Part shown: positions 11,290 through 20,522 of the stretch, in pieces
Layout of the letters: every line of letters starts with the position of its first letter
How positions within the stretch are numbered: position 1 is the first letter of the stretch
DNA from: Sipunculus nudus
Taxonomy: Eukaryota > Annelida > Sipuncula > Golfingiida > Sipunculidae
Direction: 5' to 3'
DNA: 64,000 bases
NCBI GenBank assembly: GCA_026874595.1
Contig: CM049322.1
Location: 2,589,900 to 2,653,899 of the forward strand
Program-made: the position numbers and the translations under genes
The notes under the pieces: model-generated
Told to the model about the DNA's origin: nothing
The model's input: only the letters and a program-made list of their open reading frames with translations
Databases searched by the model: none

Positions 11290-12846
11290 TTGGACACCTG
11301 GATCAACTGTGGCTGGCCATTATATAATAAGCTGCCTGGAGCCCCAGTTTATGAGTCGCCTCAAGCTTGCATAATTTGCTGAAAGTTCAACAAGGTCAAC
11401 ATACAGGTGACTCAAGAGGTGCTACAGAGAGCCAAGGTCTGACATGGTCTCATAAAAACATTAATAAAAGCTACAATTTTTGGCCAATTTCTTTCAGCTT
11501 TTTAAACTAAAAAGTTGAAATCTTTATGTGTGCATGATATGAAAATTATATCAACAGTGCTCACATGAAACAAACATGCCATGGTCAAAGTTGGGCAAAA
11601 TTTAAGGTACTAATTTTATATTTATACTAATAACTTATAAAATTTGAAAAATTCAGAACTAATTTTGGGTATTCAATTGAATCTTGATTAAATAATGTTA
11701 CATCTCTGACAAAAAATCTCTAGCTTCAGCAATCCTCTTGTTAAGGGAGTAAATATTTTTCTTGATTTTTTACAAAGTGCATTATGTTTGGACCCATAAC
11801 TTAAAACAATTACGCAATACTGACATCATTTCTGGCATGTTCATAGAGAATGTATAGAAAAATATGTATATTATATATGATTAAAGTCAGATCAGTGGTT
11901 TTGATATTAGGCAGTCTTGAAGTGTAACAATGGGTTTTTAATGGAAAAATGACGTTTTTCATTAATATCTCGAAGGTATTAAGTCCTAGTGACCAAATTC
12001 TTGGCATGGTAGGGGATTTTTGAGATCTCTAATTGCATGCCAAATTTTAGGAACTGAGAGCTGAAGCTGGGGAGCTGAGCACTTGCAAACTGCATGACAC
12101 TAGCTTGATGTAAACAATATGTTACATGGTGCTTGAAAACTTGAATAAAATCTACAGTTTTTGATCAACTGGTTTCAAATTTTCGGTGTTTACAGACAAA
12201 ATGCTAAAAAAAACATGCTTAGAAAATTAAATCCACAGTACTTACAGGAAAAAAACGTGCCATAGTCAAAGTTAGGCAAAATTTAAGGTACCAATTTTTT
12301 ATTTTTGTTAATATTTTAAAAAATTTATAAGATTTTGATCTAATTTTGGGTATACAATTTAATTTTGATTAATTAAAATTATATTACTGGAAAAAAAGTT
12401 TATAGCTTTAACATATTTTGTGTTAAGTGATCAAATATCTTTCCTGATTTTTTACACAATGCATTATGTTTGGGCCCATAACTTTTTAAATTTACATAAT
12501 ACAGACATAATTTCTGGCATGTACATAGGAACTATATAGAGGAATAATTATCGAAAATATGATGAAAAACAGATGAGTGGTTTTGATATTAGGCAGTCCT
12601 GAAGTGTAAAAATAGGTTTTTAATAAAAAATTTAGGTTTTTCCTTAATTTCTAAAAGGAACGAAGTCGCAAAGACCCAGTTTTCGGCTTGGTAGGAGATC
12701 TTGGGGACATCTTACATGCCGAATTTTGGATTCCTAGGTCTTACGGTTTCAAAACGTGCCACATCTACGGACGGACGGACAGACGGACGGACAACGGACA
12801 ACGGACCACGACTATAGCTCAGATGACTTATAGTCAGCTGTGCTAA
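11290..12846 (+). mobile_element. Pearl-like repeat element, two ~680-bp tandem cores
   Basis: Two diverged copies in tandem (about 11470-12120 and 12135-12760) share ordered words, for example GTCAAAGTT(G/A)GGCAAAATTT at 11583 and 12264. The right end holds an ACGG-type microsatellite (12769-12800) and then TAGCTCAGATGACTTATAG and CAGCTGTGCTAAAAA. The same terminal words recur in either orientation at 14.4, 25.8, 32.3, 34.2, 49-52 and 59-61 kb. This architecture matches what I know of bivalve pearl elements, often linked to Helentron-type elements. Family placement is inference. Confidence 0.6.
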
Positions 12847-13369
12847 AAATACATGATTTGATGATTTAATTATGAAATGTCCTTTTCCAGAATGATTTCT
12901 ACAGACAATAGACCTGACAATGTATTTTTAAAGGCACAAATGAAAGTATGTGTAAATATGAAGTAATTAACAGTAAGGCTATGGGCCTGGATTTTATTTA
13001 TTGTAACTGTAAATAATTATATTATTGATAATCGATAACCAAAATATCTGCAATGTTTTATAGGGAGTAAACATGTTCCAAACTGCATAAAATTAAAAAA
13101 AATAGCCAATAATCAGCAGGTTTGACAAATGACACTGTAAGGTTAGAGATGGTCAGGTTAGCGTGGCTCAGCTCCATCAAGCTGAAAGCCAAAAAGTTTA
13201 TTAGAATAAAAATGAATGGAGAGAATGAGAAACAGGCAGGCAAATTTAGGTCAGCATCACTGCTAATGTTCAATATGTAAGATACTTGTTTCACAGATTA
13301 TTAAACTCATCAGCTTATTCAAATTGCCATGGACTTTACAAAAGAAAATATGATTAAATTCAAACTTAC
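12847..13369. other. Intron-like, no supported feature
   Basis: Non-coding sequence between a repeat end and the donor of the exon at 13.4-13.55 kb. Confidence 0.35.
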
Positions 13370-13552
13370 CTTGGTGTACCTTTTCTGCAATGTTCTCTGC
13401 TAGGAATTTACCCTGCAACTGCTTGCCAGTGTAGTTGTGCACCTTGCACATCTTGCATTTGTACTTTGTTCACAGCTCTAAGTTTGGTAAGGCGTGGAAC
13501 ATTTACGTCATCTTTCCTCTAATCATTGATGCATGTATGGCTCTCTGAACAC
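13370..13552 (-). CDS. Putative exon of an unidentified minus-strand gene, possibly frameshifted
   Basis: Bounded by an acceptor (TTGTGCAG|GTGTTC, or TTCAG|AGAGCC eight bases on) and a strong donor (CACCAAG|GTAAGT at 13369). No single frame is open throughout. Protein-like text switches frames: RAIHASMIRGK, then DDVNVPRLTKLRAVNKVQ, then MCKVHNYTGKQLQGKF and LAENIAEKVHQ. This looks like a coding exon with two small indels, from pseudogenisation or assembly error. Alternatively only its first codons are coding and the rest is UTR. No family recognised. Confidence 0.35.
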
Positions 13553-13570
13553 CTGCACAAGTAGAACAAA

Positions 13571-14447
13571 TTCTAGGAGTATATAAAAACAGAACTGATA
13601 AACATGTAACCAACGAAAGACAATCTCAGCACCAGGCATATTAATAATATTTACAAAGTAAGTGCAGGTATATAAATTAATAAACAAAAGTGCTATATTG
13701 CATATAAAAATGGTAAATATTGGGTCAACAAATGTTTTTACTCAGTGTATAAACAGAAAGGTGCAAAAACAGCATCACATGTGTACGAGGATTTATAAAT
13801 AGGAAGCAATATATATGCAGTACAGCCTTTATATTACAAAATGATGTAACATTTGTAATTTCATTTACATATACTAGCTATTATAATATAACAAGGGCTA
13901 CAGGCACAATGCAAACCTGCGTAATCTTTCCGGGTTCCCTGATGATAAACTTGACTATTATTTGAAAAGTTATTATTTTTTAAGGGGTGACAAGTACATG
14001 TATAAAGCAAGTACTACCAATTTTGAATCTTAGTACAAGTATAAATGCGCTCAGTCTGATGCATACTGATGGATGAGATGTGGTATACCCCATTACAAAG
14101 GCCTATATGTGAGTGAGGGGGTGTCAAAAACCCCATCCAACCCACATTATGAATGGAAATTGCAACCCTGTGCAACAGAGTTGGGGGGGGGGGGGGGGGG
14201 GTCTCTGGCAAATTTCCAGTTGTGCAAACCTGGATATTACAGATGGTTTCACTAGGCCTTGCTAGAACAATTTGTGGGGGGGGGGGGGGATCAATCAGCT
14301 ATGTTTTCCAACAAAAGTTCAATACCAACTTTAGTACTGGTATCAGTGAACGACAGTGACAGAGGTGGTGTCTTCCTTGTAGCTCAAATGACTTACAGTC
14401 AGCTGAGCTAAAAAGGCAGTATATTATTATGTGATGTTTAAACTTAC
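13571..14447. other. Intron-like, with poly-G tracts and a repeat end
   Basis: G-runs at 14183-14202 and 14274-14289. A short pearl-like end (TAGCTCAAATGACTTACAG, then CAGCTGAGCTAAAAAG) lies at 14380-14415. Confidence 0.5.
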
Positions 14448-14540
14448 ATTATTCCTATTCTTAAGAAATAGGAAAGTTGCCATGATGGTATCCAAATCTT
14501 CTTTGAATTTGCCACACTGATGGAAATGCTTGACCATTTT
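14448..14540 (-). CDS. Exon of an unidentified minus-strand gene (candidate start codon)
   Basis: 93 nt bounded by a good acceptor (TATGTTTTCAG|AAAATGG) and a good donor (AATAAT|GTAAGT). It reads 31 residues in phase 0, including KHFHQCGKFKEDLDTIM and ATFLFLKNRNN, an amphipathic helical look. The ATG at 14537 sits in a strong initiation context (AAAATGG) one codon into the exon, so it may be the start if the exon at about 15.7 kb is untranslated. It joins in phase 0 to the exon at 13.4-13.55 kb. Product not recognised. Confidence 0.45.
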
Positions 14541-14594
14541 CTGAAAACATAAACAGTATTTGGCTGTGCCTTAGCAGCCTTAATTTTCAGGCTC

Positions 14595-14927
14595 TCTCTC
14601 CCTCTCTCTCTCTCTCTCTCTCAAAAAGACTGGCTAAAATGTTAGCACTTTGGCTAGCATGGTATGTTTTTTTTCTTCTAAAACATGTTAAGAAATTTAG
14701 GAAATTGTCTCAAAGCTGTTAATTATTTGTTTGGTCTGTGTTTTTCTCTCTGTTTAAGCATCTGTTAAAAATATTAAAAAAAAAAATAAAGGGACTTTGA
14801 TATCTTAATTTCTCTGGTTGATATGCGTAAGTGGGAAAACCTTATTCAAGGCCTCATTTAAAATCTAGTAAATAAATAATTCAAAACTGTTTTCAGTGGT
14901 GCCTTTACCAATATTTCACCTTTAAGG

Positions 14928-14990
<63 letters not shown>

Positions 14991-15690
14991 CATGTATATT
15001 TATACCATTCATGCATGATATGCACCCAGACATGGCAAGGTGTGTGTGTTTGTGGGTCGGGGGGGGGGGGGGGTTTGCTTCCTTTTTCCTAATTGGCAAT
15101 TCCCTGAAACTAAAAAAGACTTAATCATTAATGATAAACATTGGCATCAATGCAGGGAATGGGGGTTATATATCCCCCCACTTTTTTAACAAGGGGGGAT
15201 TGGTCAATGTAATCATCCCCAACACTGATATTGAGCAAGTAACAATTACTTTTATATGTTGGACATGTAATATATTAATAATTAGAAAACTTGACTTTGT
15301 TTCCATTTCTGAGTTAACTGAAATGTAAGGTTATCTAATAATCTAAACATGGTTTAGAGTTGACATTTAATGGAAACATAAAACCTGCACTTAATTAATA
15401 TATAATATCAAGATCACACAAATGTCACACATTATAAAATGTGTATATATATATAATATATATATACACATATATAGCCTACATAATATATATTTCCAAC
15501 TCAATCACTCTTCTATCCCTGCCAGTGACAGTCCCCCCGCCCCCCCCCCCCCCCCCCCAAACTGAGGGAACACATGAACGAGACTGGCCTCGTACCACTA
15601 TACCATTACCAACATACACTATTACACAGTATTAAAATAACAACTAAAACAGTAAACAGATTTATGCCTACATATTAAAGAAGAACATTT
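14595..15690. repeat. Microsatellite-rich intronic stretch
   Basis: Contains CT-rich repeats (14592-14622), a (TA) tract (14931-14988), a G-run near 15058-15073, a TATA-rich stretch near 15441-15475 and a C-run near 15534-15558. No exon supported. Confidence 0.7.
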
Positions 15691-15693
15691 TAC

Positions 15694-15800
15694 CAATGAA
15701 GATGCTGGGTAACTTCTGTGACTTTCAGCAGCCAGCGGATGGACAAAAATGGCTTCTCTTCCCGCCGTGGAGTCAAAAGATCCAGGATGTTGACGTCATG
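15694..15800 (-). promoter_or_regulatory. Putative promoter and first (untranslated) exon of the 14.5-kb minus gene
   Basis: A locally GC-richer island containing a palindromic CRE (TGACGTCA, 15791-15798), a GGCGGGAA motif and a YY1-like AAGCCATTTT on the minus strand. It is followed by a plausible donor (TTCATTG|GTAAAA, exon end 15694). There is no ATG on the minus strand between the GGCGGG motif and the donor, consistent with a 5'UTR exon feeding the ATG-bearing exon at 14.5 kb. Inference from motifs and order only. Confidence 0.3.
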
Positions 15801-15839
15801 AGTGGCCCCGCTGATCACATGACGCGCGGTTTATTTCAT

Positions 15840-16037
15840 ATGTACCGTCTGCTTTACACACGTGTCACACCATTTTCACAGACGCTCATCATTTGACGTT
15901 GCATTTGCGCGTTATTCAACGCACAAGAGCGTCTACATTGCAAAGCGGCGTAAATTTACAGTCTTATGCGCCGTTATTTTACGGCAATTTTTAACAGTGT
16001 ATAGTCAGGTCCCGAGTCCCTGTTACACACACACACA

Positions 16038-16132
<95 letters not shown>

Positions 16133-16135
16133 AAC
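15840..16135. repeat. Small palindromic repeat plus compound (CA)/(TA)/(GA) microsatellite
   Basis: 15860-16005 carries CGTTATTTTACGG and GCAAAGC(G)GCGTAAA words like those at 8.3-8.6 kb, with AGACGCTC/GAGCGTCT short inverted ends. It is followed by CA repeats (16024-16037), TA repeats (16039-16097) and GA repeats (16098-16130). Confidence 0.65.
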
Positions 16136-16762
16136 CAGTGATAGGAGTCACTGACCCTGTGTAGTTTAATTAGGATAACATCGTCCAGGGGGCGGATATA
16201 CATGAATCTAAAAAAAATGTGTTGTCTGGACTTCCTGGCACGTTAAGACAAGTCTGCATGGAATGCTGGTGACCTTTATAAATAAAACCACATGCAGAGT
16301 CAGGAGGGAAAAACGTGCAAGACACAATATCCTGCGCTGCTTCTCGGCATTAAGCGAAGACGATTCAAATTTATACACTGAAAGCACAGGGTAGTGTAAT
16401 TGACTACCTTAATTCAGTCATCTCAAGATAGCTAATTTGACCATCAGGCTAGTCAAAATGCACAATTATGATAACCACCCAGGGTAGTCAGTCAGTATCA
16501 CATAGTAGTCAAATGATTACTTTATGAATTAACGGCGAATACATAAAATCAATAACATGATTGAAATTTAAAATTCTGTCCACTAATTGGGAACAAAGAC
16601 CCCTGTATATACTAAGTATCTAGACGTTTCACCAGGGCCACTTTGCAAAAAAAGGCAAACAAGTGCAGGTTAATGTATTTATTTCATAAAAGTACATTAT
16701 CTGTTCTTTCAAATAATCTATTCTCCCAGAGAAAGTAATATAATCAATTATTTTAGTCTTAC
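16136..16762. other. No supported feature
   Basis: Unique-looking sequence between the microsatellite and the minus-strand exon; no coding signal. Confidence 0.35.
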
Positions 16763-16769
16763 CTTTGTG

Positions 16770-16823
16770 TTACTCTTTCTGTTCCAGATTATTTTCTTTA
16801 ACCGCCTCCATTTGCTGGTCGAC
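16770..16823 (-). CDS. Putative C-terminal exon of a small minus-strand gene
   Basis: Acceptor AATATTTTAG|GTCGAC (exon start 16823). In phase 0 it reads VDQQMEAVKENNLEQKE and stops (TAA 16772-16770), a hydrophilic helical tail. The same exon appears to run on to a strong donor (CACAAAG|GTAAGA, 16762-16761), so either the 3'UTR is spliced or another frame (SKWRRLKKIIWNRKSNTK) is used and continues into the 14.5-kb exon. I prefer the first reading because all four exons of this gene then join in phase. Confidence 0.35.
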   Translation of the reverse strand, partial: VDQQMEAVKENNLEQKE

Positions 16824-17028
16824 CTAAAATATTAGAGTCGGAATCGATTACAGAAATTAGAGGAGCATGCTTGGTCCATATGGCAATAGTATATCTTTCT
16901 AGATAATGGTCTGTTTTAATCATATCTGTAGAGAACAACCTGACTATCGAAAAGAAAAAAAAACTTTTGTTCAGATAATCAGACAAATACAAAATAATTG
17001 TAAAAAAATGCATCTGAGATCCGAACAC

Positions 17029-17148
17029 TGCTACTTTATCGACTTCGTCATTAGCCAAGGGTGCGTTACACAAGACCCCCGGTTCACAAGGGCCGTGCAA
17101 GCAGCCGAGTTTTGGATACAGCACCACCTGGTCAGATAGATCCTTACA
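17029..17148 (-). CDS. Putative third exon of the small minus-strand gene (Cys-containing segment)
   Basis: Acceptor TTTTGTGCAG|TGTAAG. Phase 0 gives 40 residues including LSDQVVLYPKLGCLHGPC and EPGVLCNAPLANDEVDKVA, protein-like and with four cysteines. The donor is weak (GTGTTC at 17028, or GTAGCA six bases earlier; both phase 0). No family recognised. Confidence 0.4.
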
Positions 17149-17413
17149 CTGCACAAAACACCGCCCACCAGAAAAAAAAATTCAGGTCCTATAAGACATT
17201 CAATATTTATGCATTGAAACAAACATATCTTAATTCTTAACTTCATTGCCGCTAGCCTGAAAAATATGCTGACCTCCCCTCTAACTCTGTAAGGAGTTGG
17301 TTAAAAAAACGGAAAACAGTTCAGAAGAAGAAAAAATCAACATTCGGATAAAAAAGAAGCAACAAGAAATATCTGGTTGTGGATTTTTTCCCGACTAAGG
17401 AGGAACAAAGTAC

Positions 17414-17546
17414 TTCATAACCTGGTAGAATGTCTTTCACCTCTAGATAAACCGTTTTGAGGAGCTGAAGAGTCAGACCCACGCAGAATGGTGAAGGAAG
17501 AATTAAGCATGGTAAAAGTACAAGGCTGACAAAGTCCAGCACTGTG
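17414..17546 (-). CDS. Putative second exon of the small minus-strand gene (hydrophobic segment)
   Basis: Acceptor TTACTTTCAG|CACAG at 17546. Joined to the exon ending at 17942 it completes an Arg codon and reads TVLDFVSLVLLPCLILPS then PFCVGLTLQLLKTVYLEVKD, one likely membrane-spanning segment. The frame stays open beyond, so the donor is uncertain. A phase-0 GT after PGYE fits the next exon. Confidence 0.4.
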
Positions 17547-17941
17547 CTGAAAGTAAGACCTCTACATTTTCTTCAACTCTACCAAAGCAGTATATATGCA
17601 TGAACCTGCTAAAAAGTGCTATCCTCTCCTATATACAAACTGCATACACCATTAAAAGTGAAGAGTGCATGTCAGCCGGGCGTTAGAACCCACTTCCTGT
17701 CATTTTATTTGATCCCGGTGTTGCCCAGGACCTGTGTCTACAGCACCTGTAAATCCTGGATGTGTAATCACCTCAATACTGGGTCATAACACCGAGAAGT
17801 GTGTGTTATGGCGTCAAAGATGATTTGCCAAACTTTATTCATGTTTATTCAGACACGTGGTACATAATATTATACGGGAGTTGAACCTCTACGGAGCCAA
17901 GCATTGCATTGCCTTGGTGCAAGGCTGAGAATTATACTTAC

Positions 17942-18039
17942 CGGGGGACCTTGCTCCCTACTCCGCCTTTAGTATATGGTCCTATGATTTTGCGTAGCGG
18001 TCCTTCTGGTATACCAGGAGGAATGAATAAAAGAGCCAT
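17942..18039 (-). CDS. First coding exon of a small unidentified minus-strand gene
   Basis: From the ATG at 18039 (context TTAATGG) it reads MALLFIPPGIPEGPLRKIIG then PYTKGGVGSKVP. It ends at a strong donor (CCCCCG|GTAAGTATAA, phase 2). The next exon in phase is at 17546. With exons at 17148-17029 and 16823-16770 the model encodes about 134 residues: a short N-terminus, one hydrophobic segment, a Cys-containing region and a hydrophilic tail. I do not recognise the protein. The evidence is donor strength plus unbroken phase over four exons. Confidence 0.45.
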
Positions 18040-18142
18040 TAAGGAAAAGATGCAGCTAAAACTATGTTCCCTCTGCCTATCTTTTTTTCTCTGTTACCAT
18101 ATACATGTGGAGTGTCATATAGTTATACAATATATGAAATAA

Positions 18143-18715
18143 CAGCATATATTTTATCATGAAGGGAACAGCAGAAATCCGTCAGCTCTGGTCACCGAGG
18201 ACCTGACCTCCTTGGTGTATCAGAATAATTTTTGTTGTTAATAAATCTATTCCAAAACATCTTAGTTCATGAAATACTAAAGAGCTGATGAAAATATGTG
18301 GCTGTACAATATATGGCCTTTATAAGTTTAAGGGTATATGTTTTAAGTTTTTAATAATTTTTTTCTAATGTAACCAATATTCACTATGATATATTGGGGA
18401 AATTAAACATGGGACAACTTTTCTCATATTAATAAGGTCAAGGACAGGGTCATGTGACAAAATTTGAAAATGAGAGCATGGCAGGCCACAAAAAAAAAAA
18501 AAAAAACAGGAATAAAAGTTGTAGCAGTTTCTCTATTAAAGTACTCTAACAACATTCATTTTTACTCCAGAACAGTATATTAGCTATTATTGGTAAGAAA
18601 TTTGCTTAATTGCCTCGTATTTCTTACTTTATTTTGCAAAATTCCCAATTTACCCTTGCCACGTATTTCCTTAACTTAAGGGGATACCCATAATCTCATT
18701 TCAGTTATGAACCCA
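18143..18715. other. Likely promoter side of the 18.0-kb gene; no feature resolved
   Basis: AT-rich, with an A-run (18490-18507). No repeat or exon supported. Confidence 0.3.
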
Positions 18716-18718
18716 TAA

Positions 18719-18828
18719 ATAAGAATTGCAATGAGACCAATGAGAGCGCGTGGTACTGCATTATTCATTCAACTCCATGCAAGGTTCAAACCCGTGACAC
18801 CCGCTCTCATTGGTCTGATTAAAATTCT
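18719..18828. mobile_element. Small palindromic MITE-like repeat
   Basis: Arms of about 28 bp (18720-18749 and 18801-18828) are inverted copies, with the core AATGAGACCAATGAGAGCG facing CGCTCTCATTGGTCT, matching at about 24 of 28 positions. Sequence just after it (to about 18.9 kb) is related to the repeat at 8.1-8.2 kb. No target duplication identified. Confidence 0.55.
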
Positions 18829-19175
18829 TGGCCCTGCATGCACCAACCCTGATGTCGAAACCCTGAAAACCTTGCCATATAGAAAGCAGCGGTTATAATG
18901 TAAGAGATCCTGAATGACTGCAATGTCCTTTGCTTTAACCACTGCCTTGTACAGCAGGTTTTCAGGGTTCCTATACCAGGGCTGGTACAGAGCCAAGAAC
19001 TGTGTAAAAATGTTCACATATTTTATTGAAAATGTTAACAATTTCACCGCAATTTCGGTATCAAGTAACAGGGAATATTCTCGCTTTAGAGATCGAAACG
19101 CGTCTAAAAACCTAACATTTTGCAATTTTTTTTTGTATTTGAATGTGTAAAACACGTATAAATTATCTAATTTAT

Positions 19176-19291
19176 CTAACTGATGGCTTCTTTCACACTG
19201 TCTCCGATGTCTTTCACACGGTCTCGGAGATGCCATATCATATTGGTGACTCGTGTCATAATTTCAGTCACTTTGATATTATATGTAAATT
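19176..19291 (-). CDS. Second exon of a small divergent gene (unidentified)
   Basis: Good acceptor (TTTTTTTTCAG|AATTT). Joined to the exon ending at 20189 it completes a Lys codon and reads FTYNIKVTEIMTRVTNMIW then HLRDRVKDIGDSVKEAIS and stops (TAG 19178-19176). The heptad-like spacing suggests a helical protein. A minus-strand AATAAA (19027-19022) lies about 150 bp after the stop. Product not recognised. Confidence 0.5.
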
Positions 19292-19900
19292 CTGAAAAAA
19301 AAACAAGGTAGCGATATCTGAAGAACAATTTGATATTGAGCAACATTGAAGAAAAGTTATTGTTAATACTCACTTATCACAGACTGCAATTATTGCAAAG
19401 TGGCACGTACTTTATTGTCAGGGTTGTTTTTAATTGAAATGAATTTTAATTAAATATAAATTATTTTGATTTAATAAGAATTTTTATTTCCTCAGTAATA
19501 TTTAATTGAACTGGAATTACTTCAATTGGAGTTCATAAACATTTATGAATTTGCATTGAATTGAAATTGAAAATATCATAATTAATGAATGTACTCCATG
19601 TCAACTAAAATTTACTTTATTCATTTATTTTTTTATTTCATTTCATTGATTATATTATTCTTTTTTGCAAAGCGTCGTTTAAATTATGTATCCAGTTAGC
19701 AGACAGCTGAAAATACCTGCTTTTCTGAACACGCTTGCACTTATATTCCTAATATTTAACAGGATGTACAAATATGAAAACAGGTGTTATATAGAAATGA
19801 AGATTTTAAAAATGAAATAAAAAATTAGTCACGCCACTCCTTAGTTTGAAACAAGTTTGTTCCAGATACCGAAAGACAACAAAAATAATAATAAATAATG

Positions 19901-19950
<50 letters not shown>

Positions 19951-20188
19951 TTAAAATAACTTCTTATTAATTGAGTATCCAGGTGTGAAGAAAATTGTGT
20001 TTTTATTGGAACAGCCCTTCAATCTTTGTACTGTATATCCTCTTTATATCACGACAGAATCTGATGAAGCCTGTTTAAAATTTTTACCTATTCAGGTTAT
20101 TTGACGACACATTTTATTTTTACAATAAATATAAAAAGTAAAATAACCTTTCTTCAAACTATCAGTATAGGTAATAATAGCCAATCAC
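19292..20188. other. Intron of the divergent gene, with a TA microsatellite
   Basis: Holds a (TA) tract at 19902-19949 and otherwise AT-rich sequence. Confidence 0.5.
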
Positions 20189-20396
20189 TGTTGTAGACCC
20201 GCGTATACTCTCTGCTCGTCAATTCTCGGTATTTTCCGTGAAACGCTCGTTCAGACGGACCAACAAGGACGGGGTTGAGCGTATTTTGTCCCGTGACACA
20301 GATATTCTTCAATTTCTCAGCATTTTCCATCGATTCCATACCTTCTGGGCTGCTCATCGCTGCGTCTTCAAGAAAACGACAGGTTTGTGACACCAT
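20189..20396 (-). CDS. First coding exon of a small gene divergent from POU2F
   Basis: The minus frame from the ATG at 20396, or a second at 20357, reads a charged protein including MENAEKLKNICVTGQNTLN and PVLVGPSERAFHGKYREL. It ends at a donor that fits phase (AACA|GTGATT, phase 1) with the acceptor at 19291. Together the two exons encode 107 residues (94 from the second ATG), probably soluble and helical; no family recognised. Its start lies 90 bp from the POU2F start on the opposite strand, so the two genes probably share a promoter. Confidence 0.55.
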
Positions 20397-20485
20397 GGAG
20401 TTTGTTTAGAGTGAACTATTTTGCATACGGCTCATTACGTTCCGTGATATTCCGGATAATAATTAAGGCCAAATTATTATTCAAC
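20397..20485. promoter_or_regulatory. Putative bidirectional promoter (small gene / POU2F)
   Basis: An 89-bp gap between two opposed ATGs, embedded in a locally CpG-containing stretch (20190-20520) of an otherwise CpG-poor region. No TATA box at a usable distance on either side. The plus start CAACATGGCGGAGC resembles the ATGGCGG start/YY1 arrangement of housekeeping promoters. Confidence 0.4.
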
Positions 20486-20522
20486 ATGGCGGAGCAAGCC
20501 GCGTCTCCGAATGAAAAACAAG
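20486..20522 (+). CDS. POU2F1: POU2F exon 1 (start codon)
   Basis: Reads [12 protein letters not shown] plus one base, then donor CAAG|GTAGGC. Vertebrate Oct-1 has a similar short first coding exon beginning MADGGAASQDE. Phase 1 fits the acceptor at 29006, forming an Ala codon. The start ATG has context AACATGG. Confidence 0.7.

Noticed and set aside
18769-19236. 155-codon minus-strand open frame
   Set aside because: Most of it lies over repeat-derived sequence and overlaps the 19.18-19.29 kb exon in another frame; no recognisable domain.
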